In this document: piece after piece, positions 40,933 to 52,444 of the stretch
Layout of the letters: every line of letters starts with the position of its first letter
How positions within the stretch are numbered: position 1 is the first letter of the stretch
NCBI RefSeq assembly: GCF_010731615.1
Contig: NZ_AP022618.1
Location: forward strand, 1,612,001 to 1,676,000
Reading direction: 5' to 3'
Length of the DNA stretch: 64,000 nucleotides
Origin: Mycolicibacterium insubricum
GTDB lineage: Bacteria > Actinomycetota > Actinomycetes > Mycobacteriales > Mycobacteriaceae
The notes under the pieces: model-generated
The model's input: the letters and a program-made list of their open reading frames with translations, nothing else
Told to the model about the DNA's origin: nothing
Databases searched by the model: none
Made by a program: the position numbers and the translations under genes

Positions 40933-42300
40933 ATGTTGACGATGAGGTCAGTAGCGAGCACTGTGGCGGCTGCGGCGACCCTCGTGGCCGTGTCAATGCA
41001 CCTCGCGATAACGCCGGCAAACGCGGATCCGGTCACCGGCAATTGCGGATTCCCGCCGGGCGACATCTACGCGCACGAATTCCAGTGCGATCGCTACGGC
41101 GAGTTCTACACCCCGCCGGACCCGCTGCCGGCCGGCGCATCGGGGAACCTGATCCGCCACGAACCCATGCGGCTGGTGTACGAGCCGTCCGGTCAGCTGG
41201 GCAGCTGGGTGGCCACCGGCACCCGGATCATGTACCAGAGCACCGACGCCACCGGGCATCCCGACGTCGTCACCGGCACCTACTTCGAGCCGGACAACCC
41301 GTGGCCGGGCAACGGCCCCCGCCCGCTACTGGCCGTCGCACCCGGCACCCAGGGCCAGGGCGACCAGTGCGCGCCGTCGCGGCTGTTCTCCCAGAGCATC
41401 CACTTCTCGTCCGGCCTCGACATCACCATGGGCTACGAGGAGCTGTGGGTCGCCACCCTGGTGGCCCGCGGCTACGCCGTGGTGGTCACCGACTACGAGG
41501 GACTGGGCACCCCGGGCGATCACCCGTACATGAACCGGCTGTCGCAGGGGCACGCGCTGCTCGACGCCGCGCGGGCAGCCAAGCAGTTACCCGGCACCTC
41601 GCTGACCCCGAACGGACCGGTGGCACTGTGGGGCTACTCGCAGGGCGGCGGTGCGTCGGCATCGGCCGTCGAGCTCGCCCCGTCCTACGCCCCCGAGCTC
41701 GACCTGGTCGGCGCCTACGTCGGCGCGCCGCCCGCCGACCTGATCGCGACGCTGCCGTTCATCGACGGCTCGATCCTGACCGGTGTGCTGGGCTACGTGC
41801 TCAACGGCATGATCCACTCCTATCCCCAGGCCGAGGCGCCGCTGCGGGCCAAGCTCACCCCCCAGGGTGAGGACCTGCTGGCGAAGTCCAAGGAACAGTG
41901 CGTCGCCGAAACCGTCATGACCTTCGGCTTCCATCACATGCAGCCGTACTTCAACGAGCCGCTCGCCGACGTGTTGAGCGATCCGCAGTTCCACGCCCTG
42001 CTGGAACTGCAGCGCATCGGCACCCTGAAGCCGAAAGCGCCGGTGTTCATCGACTCCAACCGGTTCGACCCGCTGGTGCCGTGGGTGCCGGCCCGTCAAC
42101 TCGCCCAGGACTGGTGCGACAAGGGTGCGGACGTGGAGTTCTGGACCAACCAGCAGCCGCCGTTCCTCAACAAGACCGGGACCAACCACGTCCTGACCTA
42201 TCTGGTCGACGGCGAGCGGGCCATGGGCTGGATCCTGGATCGGTTCAACGGTGTCCCCACCACGCCGAACTGCAACGCGCTGCCGCCGTTCGAGCTCTGA
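40933..42300 (+). CDS. Secreted lipase/esterase of the LIP family, copy 2
   Basis: The 455-aa protein is a close tandem paralogue of the preceding lipase; most positions are identical over the full length. It has a signal peptide (cut near ANA-DP, residue 31), Ser236 in WGYSQGG and the same cysteine pattern. Differences are concentrated in the signal peptide and surface stretches, for example ATGHPDV against ARGNPNV. Neither copy is interrupted. The pair sits between sahH and tmk, where M. tuberculosis has no gene. Confidence 0.88.
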   Translation: MLTMRSVASTVAAAATLVAVSMHLAITPANADPVTGNCGFPPGDIYAHEFQCDRYGEFYTPPDPLPAGASGNLIRHEPMRLVYEPSGQLGSWVATGTRIMYQSTDATGHPDVVTGTYFEPDNPWPGNGPRPLLAVAPGTQGQGDQCAPSRLFSQSIHFSSGLDITMGYEELWVATLVARGYAVVVTDYEGLGTPGDHPYMNRLSQGHALLDAARAAKQLPGTSLTPNGPVALWGYSQGGGASASAVELAPSYAPELDLVGAYVGAPPADLIATLPFIDGSILTGVLGYVLNGMIHSYPQAEAPLRAKLTPQGEDLLAKSKEQCVAETVMTFGFHHMQPYFNEPLADVLSDPQFHALLELQRIGTLKPKAPVFIDSNRFDPLVPWVPARQLAQDWCDKGADVEFWTNQQPPFLNKTGTNHVLTYLVDGERAMGWILDRFNGVPTTPNCNALPPFEL

Positions 42301-42316
42301 TCACTACGCTCGGCGT

Positions 42317-42943
42317 GTGCTGATCGTCATCGAGGGACTCGACGGGGCGGGCAAGCGCACCCTGACCGAGGGGCTGCGCGCCGGCCTGAGCGCGGCCGGG
42401 AAAACCGTCGCCACCCTGGCGTTTCCGCGCTACGGCGTCTCGGTGACCGCGGATCTGGCCGCCGAGGCGCTGCACGGCGGTCACGATCACCTGGCCGATT
42501 CCAGCTACGCCATGGCGATGCTGTTCGCCCTGGACCGGGCGGGCGCGGCGGGCGAGATCACCGCGCTGGCCGCCGGCCACGACGTCGTCATCCTGGACCG
42601 CTACGTCGCCTCCAACGCCGCCTACACCGCGGCCCGGCTGCACCAGGGCGCCGACGGCGACGCCGTCGAGTGGGTCGCGGACCTGGAGTTTCGCCGCCTC
42701 GGGCTGCCGCGCCCGGACTGGCAGCTGCTGCTGGCGGTGCCCCCCGCGCTGGCCGCCGAGCGCGCCCGCGGCCGGGAGGCCACCGACGCCGATCGCGTCC
42801 GGGACCGCTATGAGCGCGACGGCGACCTGCAGCAGCGCACCGCGGCCGTCTACGCCGATCTGGCCGCCGCGAACTGGATGGGCCGCTGGCACCGAGTCGG
42901 GCCCGACGACGACGCGGCCGCCGTTCTCGCCGCGCTGCGCTGA
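42317..42943 (+). CDS. tmk: Thymidylate kinase
   Basis: Tmk phosphorylates dTMP to dTDP for DNA synthesis. The 208-aa enzyme has the P-loop VIEGLDGAGKRTL (4-16), FPRYG with the substrate Arg, and the ILDRYVASNAAY motif with the Asp–Arg pair. The GTG at 42317 gives the start VLIVIEG, which matches the mycobacterial family. It leads the tmk–mtrA–mtrB–lpqB region, with 59 bp before mtrA. Confidence 0.94.
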   Translation: MLIVIEGLDGAGKRTLTEGLRAGLSAAGKTVATLAFPRYGVSVTADLAAEALHGGHDHLADSSYAMAMLFALDRAGAAGEITALAAGHDVVILDRYVASNAAYTAARLHQGADGDAVEWVADLEFRRLGLPRPDWQLLLAVPPALAAERARGREATDADRVRDRYERDGDLQQRTAAVYADLAAANWMGRWHRVGPDDDAAAVLAALR

Positions 42944-43002
42944 AACACAAAGGCCGCGCTTACGGCGTGTGACGCCCGGGAATATTGCGATTTGGTGACA
43001 AC

Positions 43003-43689
43003 ATGGACGCCATGAGGCAACGGATCCTGGTCGTCGACGATGACGCTGCACTGGCCGAGATGCTCACCATCGTTCTGCGCGCCGAGGGCTTCGACACCGC
43101 GGTGGTCGGCGACGGCAGCCAGGCGCTGCCCGCGGTCCGCGAACTGCGGCCCGACCTGGTGCTGCTGGACCTGATGCTGCCCGGCATGAACGGGATCGAC
43201 GTGTGCAAGGCACTGCGCGCGGACTCCGGGGTGCCGATCGTCATGCTGACCGCCAAGACCGACACCGTCGACGTGGTGCTGGGTCTGGAGTCCGGCGCCG
43301 ACGACTACGTGATGAAGCCGTTCAAGCCCAAGGAGCTCGTCGCCCGGGTCCGCGCCCGGTTGCGCCGCAACGAGGACGAGCCGGCCGAGATGCTGTCGAT
43401 CGCCGACATCGACATCGACGTGCCCGCGCACAAGGTGACCCGCGACGGCGAGCAGATCGCGCTGACCCCGCTGGAGTTCGACCTGCTGGTCGCACTGGCC
43501 CGCAAGCCGCGTCAGGTGTTCACCCGCGAGGTGCTGCTGGAACAGGTGTGGGGCTACCGGCACCCCGCCGACACCCGGCTGGTCAACGTGCACGTGCAGC
43601 GGCTGCGCGCTAAGGTCGAGAAGGATCCGGAGAACCCGCAGGTCGTGCTGACCGTGCGGGGGGTGGGTTACAAGGCCGGACCCCCGTAA
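43003..43689 (+). CDS. mtrA: Essential response regulator MtrA
   Basis: MtrA controls cell division, DNA replication and envelope genes. The 228-aa OmpR-type regulator has a receiver domain with the phosphorylated Asp56 in LVLLDLMLPG, VDDDA for metal and KPFKPKEL, and a C-terminal winged helix with RLVNVHVQRLRAKVEKDP. It is almost identical to M. tuberculosis MtrA and the start MDAMRQR is set by that match. Its TAA is followed directly by the mtrB ATG. Confidence 0.97.
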   Translation: MDAMRQRILVVDDDAALAEMLTIVLRAEGFDTAVVGDGSQALPAVRELRPDLVLLDLMLPGMNGIDVCKALRADSGVPIVMLTAKTDTVDVVLGLESGADDYVMKPFKPKELVARVRARLRRNEDEPAEMLSIADIDIDVPAHKVTRDGEQIALTPLEFDLLVALARKPRQVFTREVLLEQVWGYRHPADTRLVNVHVQRLRAKVEKDPENPQVVLTVRGVGYKAGPP

Positions 43690-45330
43690 ATGTGGCGTTC
43701 CACCCGGCGGATCCAGGGCGGTTGGGGGCCCGCCGATCCGCTGGTGCGCGCGCTCCGGGCCCTGGGCCGTGCGCTCGCCGTCATCTGGCGTCGTTCCCTG
43801 CAGCTGCGGGTGGTGGTGCTGACCCTGGGGCTGTCGCTGGCCGTGCTGCTGGTGCTGGGCTTCGTGCTGACCAGCCAGATCACCGACCGGATTCTCGACG
43901 TCAAGGTGCGTGCGGCGACCGAGGAGGTCGAGCGCGCGCGGAACACCGTCGGCGGCATCGTCGGCGGTGAGGAGACCCGCTCGCTGGACTCCAGCCTGCA
44001 ACTGGCCCGCAACACCCTGCTGTCGAAGTCCGAACCGTCCTCCGGCGCCGGGCTGGCCGGCACGTTCGACGTCGTGCTGGTGGTGCCGGCCAAGGGTCCC
44101 GGCGCCGCCTCGTCGGCCGGGCCGATCGACCAGATCCCCGGCGAGCTGAGGGAATTCGTCAAGGCCGGCCAGGTCAGCTACCAGTACTCGACGGTGCACA
44201 CCGACGCCTACACCGGCCGGGCGCTGATCGTCGGCACCCCGGCGGTGTCCCGGGTGCCCAACCTGGAGCTCTACCTCATCTTCCCGCTGACCAGCGAGGA
44301 GAACACCATCGCGCTGGTGCGCGGAACCATGGCCACCGGCGCCCTGGTGCTGCTGCTGCTGCTGGCCGGCATCGCGGTCCTGGTGTCCCGGCAGGTGGTG
44401 CTGCCGGTGCGCTCCGCCTCTCGGATCGCCGAGAAATTCGCCGAGGGCCAGCTCACCGAGCGGATGCCGGTGCGCGGCGAGGACGACATGGCCCGGCTCG
44501 CGGTGTCGTTCAACGACATGGCCGAGAGCTTGAGCCGCCAGATCACCCAGCTGGAGGAGTTCGGCAACCTGCAGCGCCGGTTCACCTCCGACGTCAGCCA
44601 CGAACTGCGCACCCCGCTGACCACCGTGCGAATGGCTGCGGACCTGATCTATGACCACAGCGAGGAGCTCGACCCGGCGCTGCGTCGCTCCACCGAGTTG
44701 ATGGTCGCCGAACTGGACCGGTTCGAATCGCTGCTGGCCGATCTGCTGGAGATCTCCCGGCACGACGCGGGCGTCGCCGAGCTGTCGGTGGAGGCCGTCG
44801 ACCTACGGGCCACGGTGAAAAGCGCCCTGGACAACGTCGGGCACCTGGCCGCCGACGCGGGCGTCGCCCTGGAGGTGGACCTGCCCGAGCACGAGGTGAT
44901 CGCCGAGGTGGACGCCCGGCGGGTGGAGCGCATCCTGCGCAATCTGATCGCCAACGCGATCGACCACGCCGAGCACAAGCCGGTGCGGATCCGGATGGCC
45001 GCCGACGAGGACACCGCCGCGGTGACCGTCCGCGACCACGGCGTCGGGCTGCGTCCCGGCGAGGAGAAGCTGGTGTTCTCCCGGTTCTGGCGCTCGGACC
45101 CGTCCCGGGTGCGTCGTTCCGGCGGCACCGGGCTGGGGCTGGCGATCAGCATCGAGGACGCCCGGCTGCACCAGGGCCGGCTGGAGGCGTGGGGCGAACC
45201 CGGAAACGGCGCCTGCTTCCGGTTGACGCTGCCGCTGGTGCGCGGCCACAAGGTGACCACCTCGCCGCTGCCGCTCAAACCGACCAGCGCCGAACGGGCG
45301 ATGGCCGGCCAGGCGGGGGACCAGCGATGA
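43690..45330 (+). CDS. mtrB: Sensor histidine kinase MtrB
   Basis: MtrB is the membrane kinase partner of MtrA and localises to septa. The 546-aa chain has membrane segments at about 40-61 and 212-236, a 150-residue extracytoplasmic sensor between them, a HAMP domain (about 232-285), a dimerisation domain with His304 in [12 protein letters not shown] and an ATPase domain with [10 protein letters not shown] and [10 protein letters not shown]. It begins directly after mtrA, and its stop overlaps lpqB as ATGA. Confidence 0.97.
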   Translation: MWRSTRRIQGGWGPADPLVRALRALGRALAVIWRRSLQLRVVVLTLGLSLAVLLVLGFVLTSQITDRILDVKVRAATEEVERARNTVGGIVGGEETRSLDSSLQLARNTLLSKSEPSSGAGLAGTFDVVLVVPAKGPGAASSAGPIDQIPGELREFVKAGQVSYQYSTVHTDAYTGRALIVGTPAVSRVPNLELYLIFPLTSEENTIALVRGTMATGALVLLLLLAGIAVLVSRQVVLPVRSASRIAEKFAEGQLTERMPVRGEDDMARLAVSFNDMAESLSRQITQLEEFGNLQRRFTSDVSHELRTPLTTVRMAADLIYDHSEELDPALRRSTELMVAELDRFESLLADLLEISRHDAGVAELSVEAVDLRATVKSALDNVGHLAADAGVALEVDLPEHEVIAEVDARRVERILRNLIANAIDHAEHKPVRIRMAADEDTAAVTVRDHGVGLRPGEEKLVFSRFWRSDPSRVRRSGGTGLGLAISIEDARLHQGRLEAWGEPGNGACFRLTLPLVRGHKVTTSPLPLKPTSAERAMAGQAGDQR

Positions 45331-47096
45331 GGCCGCGGGTCCTCGGGGCGGTGCTTGCGGCGGTGGTGCTGGGCCTCACCGGGTGCGCCGGGGTGCCGAA
45401 ATCGTCGGCGCCCCAGGCCATCGGGACGGTTGAGACTCCCGCGCCGCGGGCACTGCCGAACCCCAGCCCGGGCATGGATCCCGACGTGCTGCTGCGCGAA
45501 TTCCTCAAGGCCACCGCCGATCCCGAGGGCCGCCACCAGGCCGCCCGGCAGTTCCTGACGTCCTCGGCCGGCGGATCGTGGGACGACTCCGGCAGCTCGC
45601 TGCTGATCGACAACGTGGTGTTCGTCGAAACCCGCACGGCCAACCGGGTTTCCGTGCGAATGCAGGCCGATATTCTCGGATCACTGTCGGACATGGGGGT
45701 TTTCGAGACCGGTGACGGTGCGCTGCCCGACCCGGGTCCGATCGAACTGGCCAAGAGCCCGCAGGGCTGGCGGATCGACAAGTTGCCCAACGGGGTGTTC
45801 CTGGACTGGCGGCAGTTCCAGTCCACCTACAAGCGGTACACGCTGTACTTCGCCGAGCCGACCGGCCACACCATGGTGCCGGACCCGCGCTACCTGGCGG
45901 TCTCCGACGCCGATCAGTTGGCCACCGAGCTGGTCAGCAAGCTGATCGCCGGGCCGCGTCCCGAACTGTCGCACGCGGTGCGCAACATGGCCGGTGCCCC
46001 GCTGAAGCTGCGCGGCCCGGTGACTCGCGCCGACGGCGGCAAGACCGGGGTGGGCAAGGGCTACGGCGGTGCCCGGATAGACCTGGAGGGTCTGTCGACG
46101 ACCGACCCACAGAGCCGGGCATTGCTTGCCGCGCAACTGATCTGGACGCTGTCGCGCGCCGACATCCGCGGGCCGTACGTGATCAACGCCGACGGCGCGC
46201 CGCTGGACGACCGGTTCGCCAAGGGCTGGGAGACCTCCGACGTCGCGGCCACCGATCCGGGCGCCGCCGACGGCGCCGCGGCCGGGCTGCACGCACTGGT
46301 CGGCGGCTCGCTGATGGCGCTCGACGGGCAACAGCTGACACCGATGCCCGGCACCTTCGGCCAACTGCCCGAACAGCATTCGGCCGCCCTGTCGCGCGAC
46401 GGCAGCGGCGTCGGCGCCGTGGTGGTCAACCAGCCGGGCGCCCCCGACGTCGCCTCCCAGCTGTGGATCGGTGCCGGCGGACAGGCCGGGGTGATGGCCG
46501 CCGAGGGCCGCAGCATCTCGCGCCCCACCTGGGCGCTGGACTCGGCGGTGTGGGTGGTGATCGACGGCAACAACGTCGTGCGGGTAACCCAGGAGGCCGC
46601 CACCGGCGCCCCGGCCCGGGTGCCCGTCGACTCGACGGCGGTGAGCAGCAAGTTCCCCGGGGTGATCAGCGAATTGCAGCTGTCCCGCGACGGGATCCGG
46701 GCCGCGATGGTGATCGACGGCCAGGTGGTGCTGGCCGCCGTCGAGCAGGCGCCCGGCGGTGAATTCGCGCTGACCCGGCCGCGGCGGTTGGGCTTCGGCC
46801 TGGGCAAATCGGTGACGGCACTGTCCTGGCGCACCGGCGACGACATCGTCGTGCTGCGCAGCAACGCCGAGCATCCGGTGTCGTTCGTCAACCTCGACGG
46901 GGTCAACTCCGATGCCCCGGCCGCCGGCCTGACGCTGCCGGTGTCGGCGGTGGCTGCCAACCCGTCGACGGTCTACGTCGCCGACAACCGCGGGGTGATG
47001 CAGCTGTCGGGCTCTGGCGCGGAGAACGGTGAGCCCCGGTGGACCGAGGTCCGCCCGCTGATGATCGGCGGCGCGATCCCGGTGCTGCCGGGCTGA
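45327..47096 (+). CDS. lpqB: Lipoprotein LpqB, MtrAB accessory
   Basis: LpqB is a lipoprotein that works with the extracellular part of MtrB. The 589-aa protein has a lipobox LTGC at residues 17-20, so Cys20 would be lipidated. A GerMN-like domain follows (about 180-330, with [17 protein letters not shown]) and then a beta-propeller-like LpqB domain to the end. It is coupled to mtrB by ATGA. In M. tuberculosis a further gene (Rv3243c) follows; here none does. Confidence 0.95.
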   Translation: MRPRVLGAVLAAVVLGLTGCAGVPKSSAPQAIGTVETPAPRALPNPSPGMDPDVLLREFLKATADPEGRHQAARQFLTSSAGGSWDDSGSSLLIDNVVFVETRTANRVSVRMQADILGSLSDMGVFETGDGALPDPGPIELAKSPQGWRIDKLPNGVFLDWRQFQSTYKRYTLYFAEPTGHTMVPDPRYLAVSDADQLATELVSKLIAGPRPELSHAVRNMAGAPLKLRGPVTRADGGKTGVGKGYGGARIDLEGLSTTDPQSRALLAAQLIWTLSRADIRGPYVINADGAPLDDRFAKGWETSDVAATDPGAADGAAAGLHALVGGSLMALDGQQLTPMPGTFGQLPEQHSAALSRDGSGVGAVVVNQPGAPDVASQLWIGAGGQAGVMAAEGRSISRPTWALDSAVWVVIDGNNVVRVTQEAATGAPARVPVDSTAVSSKFPGVISELQLSRDGIRAAMVIDGQVVLAAVEQAPGGEFALTRPRRLGFGLGKSVTALSWRTGDDIVVLRSNAEHPVSFVNLDGVNSDAPAAGLTLPVSAVAANPSTVYVADNRGVMQLSGSGAENGEPRWTEVRPLMIGGAIPVLPG

Positions 47097-47187
47097 CCGG
47101 CCGCTTCCGGTACCAATCTCGGAGCTTCATCCACACCCCGGCCCGCACCGAACTGAACTGCACAGCTGCCCCGCGCACACTGACCCC

Positions 47188-47832
47188 ATGCTCGCCGCGC
47201 TGCTGGATCTGGTGCTGCCGGTCGAGTGCGGCGGCTGCCGGGCGCCGGGGGTGCGCTGGTGCGACAACTGCGCGGCGGCCTGGCGGGTCGACGCCCACGA
47301 ACCGCTGCTGATCAGCCCCCGGGTCGACCCGGGGGTACCGGTGTTCGCCCTCGGCCGGCACGCCGGGCCGCGGCGCGCGGCGATCGTCGCGCTCAAGGAC
47401 CGCGGCCGTCGCGACCTGCGGGCGCCGCTGGCCGCCGCGCTGGCCGACGGCATCGATCGGCTGCTGTGCTGGGGGATTCTGCAACCACCGGTGGTCGTCG
47501 TCCCCGCACCCACCCGGCGGTGGGCGGCGCGCCGGCGCGGCGGGGACCCGGTCACCCTGCTCGCCCGCCTCGCCGTCGGCCGGGCGCCGCAGGTCCGCGT
47601 CGTCCCCGCGTTGCGCACCTCGCCCCGGGTGCGCGACTCCGTCGGTCTCGGCGCCGACGCCCGGCTGCGCAACCTCGCCGGCCGGGTCGCGTTGATGCGC
47701 ACCCCGCCGCCCGGGGAACTGCTGCTGGTCGACGACATCGTCACCACCGGTGCGACAGCCGCCGAATCGGTGCGGGTGCTGGCCCGGGCGGGGTCACCGG
47801 TGGCGGCGGTGCTGGCGCTGGCCCACGCCTGA
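47188..47832 (+). CDS. ComF-family phosphoribosyltransferase-like protein (Rv3242c-like)
   Basis: This 214-aa protein has an N-terminal zinc-ribbon-like knuckle (C14xxC17, C25xxC28) and a C-terminal PRTase domain with the PRPP motif LLLVDDIVTTGAT. ComF proteins take part in DNA uptake in competent bacteria; in mycobacteria the role is unproven. PAPTRRWAARRRGGDPV is the family's second conserved block. It is preceded by 91 bp after lpqB and followed by a 237-bp gap before hpf. Confidence 0.88.
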   Translation: MLAALLDLVLPVECGGCRAPGVRWCDNCAAAWRVDAHEPLLISPRVDPGVPVFALGRHAGPRRAAIVALKDRGRRDLRAPLAAALADGIDRLLCWGILQPPVVVVPAPTRRWAARRRGGDPVTLLARLAVGRAPQVRVVPALRTSPRVRDSVGLGADARLRNLAGRVALMRTPPPGELLLVDDIVTTGATAAESVRVLARAGSPVAAVLALAHA

Positions 47833-47963
47833 CGGCCCGGGGGACCGCCGGGCGCGGAAATCAGGGCCCGAAGGTCCTGTAACTGATGACCGAAAGGTCT
47901 GGTCGGACGCGGTCGACTCGGGCTACGGTCGAAGCAAACGAGCGCGGCAGGAGGTGATGTGAC

Positions 47964-47982
47964 CACCCTGCCGTGCAGGGTG
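47964..47982 (+). other. Hairpin in the leader region of the hibernation factor gene
   Basis: CACCCTGC and GCAGGGTG form a perfect eight-base stem with a three-base loop about 90 bp upstream of the hpf start. The surrounding 237-bp gap (47833-48069) contains no credible gene. The element could be a terminator for the comF-like gene or part of a structured leader; the sequence does not decide between these. Confidence 0.45.
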
Positions 47983-48069
47983 CCGGGACACGTACACTCG
48001 CCTGTCAAGCTGTAAAGACATGAACCGACTGCGCACATCGCGCGACGCAAAAGAAACGAGTTGACGAGC

Positions 48070-48711
48070 ATGTCAAGCCAATCCGTTGATACCGGCCAGG
48101 CCACCGACGCCGAAGTGGTGGTGAAGGGACGCAACGTCGAGGTGCCGGACCACTTCCGGGTGCACGTCTCCGAGCGGCTGGGTCGCCTGGCCAAGTACGA
48201 CGATTCGATCTACCTGTTCGACGTCGAACTGCACCACGAGCCGAACCGCCGCCAGCGCAAGAGCAGCCAGCACGTCGACATCACCGCTCGCGGCCGCGGC
48301 CCGGTGGTGCGCGGCGAGGGCAAGGGCGAGAACTTCTACGCCGCCCTCGAGCTGGCCGTCAGCAAGCTGGAGAAGCGACTGCGTCGCGGCAAGGACCGCC
48401 GCAAGATCCACTACGGCGAGAAGACCCCGATCGCGCTGCACGAGGCCGCCGCGCTGGCTCCGCTGTTCGAGCCGAACGCCGCTACCCCGGAGCAGATCGA
48501 CCGGGTGGAGGCCATCGACGACGCCAACGAGCCGGGCCACATCGTCCGGGTCAAGGAGCACACCAGCAAGCCGATGACCGTCGACGACGCCCTCTATGAG
48601 ATGGAGCTCGTTGGCCACGACTTCTTCCTGTTCCACGACAAGGAGACCGACAAGCCCTCGGTGGTGTACCGCCGTCACGCGTTCGACTACGGCATCATCC
48701 GGCTGGTCTAG
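48070..48711 (+). CDS. hpf: Long-form ribosome hibernation promoting factor
   Basis: Long HPF binds the 30S decoding region and dimerises or stabilises idle ribosomes. The 213-aa protein has an N-terminal S30AE domain (about 12-115, with VVVKGRNVEVPDHFR and DITARGRGPVVRG) and a C-terminal dimerisation domain (about 150-213, with KPMTVDDALYEMELVGHDFFLF). ATG at 48070 gives the same length as M. tuberculosis Rv3241c; a TTG three codons upstream is possible. A strong terminator lies after the stop. Confidence 0.94.
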   Translation: MSSQSVDTGQATDAEVVVKGRNVEVPDHFRVHVSERLGRLAKYDDSIYLFDVELHHEPNRRQRKSSQHVDITARGRGPVVRGEGKGENFYAALELAVSKLEKRLRRGKDRRKIHYGEKTPIALHEAAALAPLFEPNAATPEQIDRVEAIDDANEPGHIVRVKEHTSKPMTVDDALYEMELVGHDFFLFHDKETDKPSVVYRRHAFDYGIIRLV

Positions 48712-48735
48712 TCCGCCCACCGATACCCGCACAGA

Positions 48736-48764
48736 GACCCGGCCGGAGCACATCCGGCCGGGTC
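48736..48764 (+). terminator. Intrinsic terminator after hpf
   Basis: GACCCGGCCGGA (48736-48747) and its complement TCCGGCCGGGTC (48753-48764) form a perfect 12-base stem with a five-base loop. A short TTTT run follows at 48770-48773. It separates hpf from secA1. Confidence 0.8.
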
Positions 48765-48868
48765 GACTGTTTTCGGCGGGTGAGCGCGGACACAGCACCT
48801 GTCGGTCCCGCGCAGGTGGTTCCCCTACGATGGATCGCAATTACGCGTCGACCCGCTAGGGGATATCT

Positions 48869-51670
<2,802 letters not shown>

Positions 51671-51693
51671 TCTCCCGGCGCTACCCGATCCCA

Positions 51694-51860
51694 GTGCTCG
51701 GGTGACCTCTTCTCGCAGAACTACACTGCTCGTCGAGTCACCCGATGCCCGTGCTCGGGTGACCTCTTCTCGCAGAACTACACTGCTCGTCGAGTCACCC
51801 GATGCCAGTGCTCGGGTGACCTCTTCTCGCAGAACTACACTGCTCGTCGAGTCACCCGAT
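51694..51860. repeat. Three 57-bp direct repeats with internal hairpins
   Basis: Units begin at 51694, 51751 and 51808 and differ by single bases; the third ends after 53 bp. A partial copy of the unit's end precedes the first. At each unit junction GTCACCCGA, nine bases and TCGGGTGAC make a 27-base hairpin (51737-51763 and 51794-51820), and within each unit the same arms can pair the other way over a 30-base loop. The array fills the gap between the convergent secA1 and Rv3235-like genes and supplies the stop codon of the latter. It may act as a two-way terminator. Confidence 0.93.
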
Positions 51861-52310
51861 GTGCAGGGCGGTGAACCGCCAGCCCGTCGGGCCCGGTGCC
51901 ACCCGCCCGGCGATCGCGTGCCCGCGCCCGGCGCGCGCATACCCGGCGACCACCTCGAAGGCGGATTCGGCCGGGTCGACGGCCTGCAGCCGAACCCGGC
52001 GCAGGGTCGCGACCTCGGCGTTGGCCGGGCGGCCGCGGATGAAGGACCCCAGCGCGTCGATCAGCCCGTCGGCCAGCAGGCTGCGCAACTGGGCCGGCTG
52101 GCGCCGGCCGTCCAGGGTCTCCAACAGGGCGCGCAGGACGGCGTCGGCGAACGCGGTGGCGTCGCGTTGGCGCGGGGTGAGGGGCGCGGGCTCGGGCGCC
52201 GGCCGGATGCGGGGGCGCCGCCGGGCACCGGGGCGCCGCGCCACCCTCAGACACCCGGGCACGCCGGTCGGCGGTTCGTAGTCGATGACGGGGGTGACGG
52301 TCATGGTCAT
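51852..52310 (-). CDS. Rv3235-family protein
   Basis: This 152-aa protein resembles the Ala/Arg/Pro-rich Rv3235 family next to secA1 in mycobacteria. An arginine- and proline-rich N-terminus (about 25-50) precedes a compact C-terminal domain with RQRDATAFADAVLRALLETLDGRRQ and a strand pattern RRVRLQAVDPAESAFEVVAGYARAGR. ATG at 52310 follows GGAGGG by seven bases. The last three codons, including the stop, come from the third 57-bp repeat, so the C-terminus may differ from relatives. Function is unknown. Confidence 0.8.
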   Translation of the reverse strand: MTMTVTPVIDYEPPTGVPGCLRVARRPGARRRPRIRPAPEPAPLTPRQRDATAFADAVLRALLETLDGRRQPAQLRSLLADGLIDALGSFIRGRPANAEVATLRRVRLQAVDPAESAFEVVAGYARAGRGHAIAGRVAPGPTGWRFTALHIG

Positions 52311-52444
52311 CGGGCAACCCTCCACGGCTCGGTGCGATAGACGCGGCCTGCTGGAGAGGGGCAGACACGTGCGATCATGGCACAGGACCGGTCGGGAGAA
52401 TAGTCAGTCACCGTGGGTCATCGGAAGAGGGGAGGAGAGCCGCC

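Noticed and set aside
42850..44763. 637-codon minus-strand open frame opposite mtrA/mtrB
   Set aside because: The plus strand carries unambiguous MtrA and MtrB, and the antisense product has no domain similarity.
47833..48069. Small gene in the gap before hpf
   Set aside because: Short frames there lack a ribosome site and coding character; only a hairpin could be supported.
51694..51860. CRISPR array
   Set aside because: Units are directly contiguous 57-bp tandem copies without variable spacers, and no cas gene is present.
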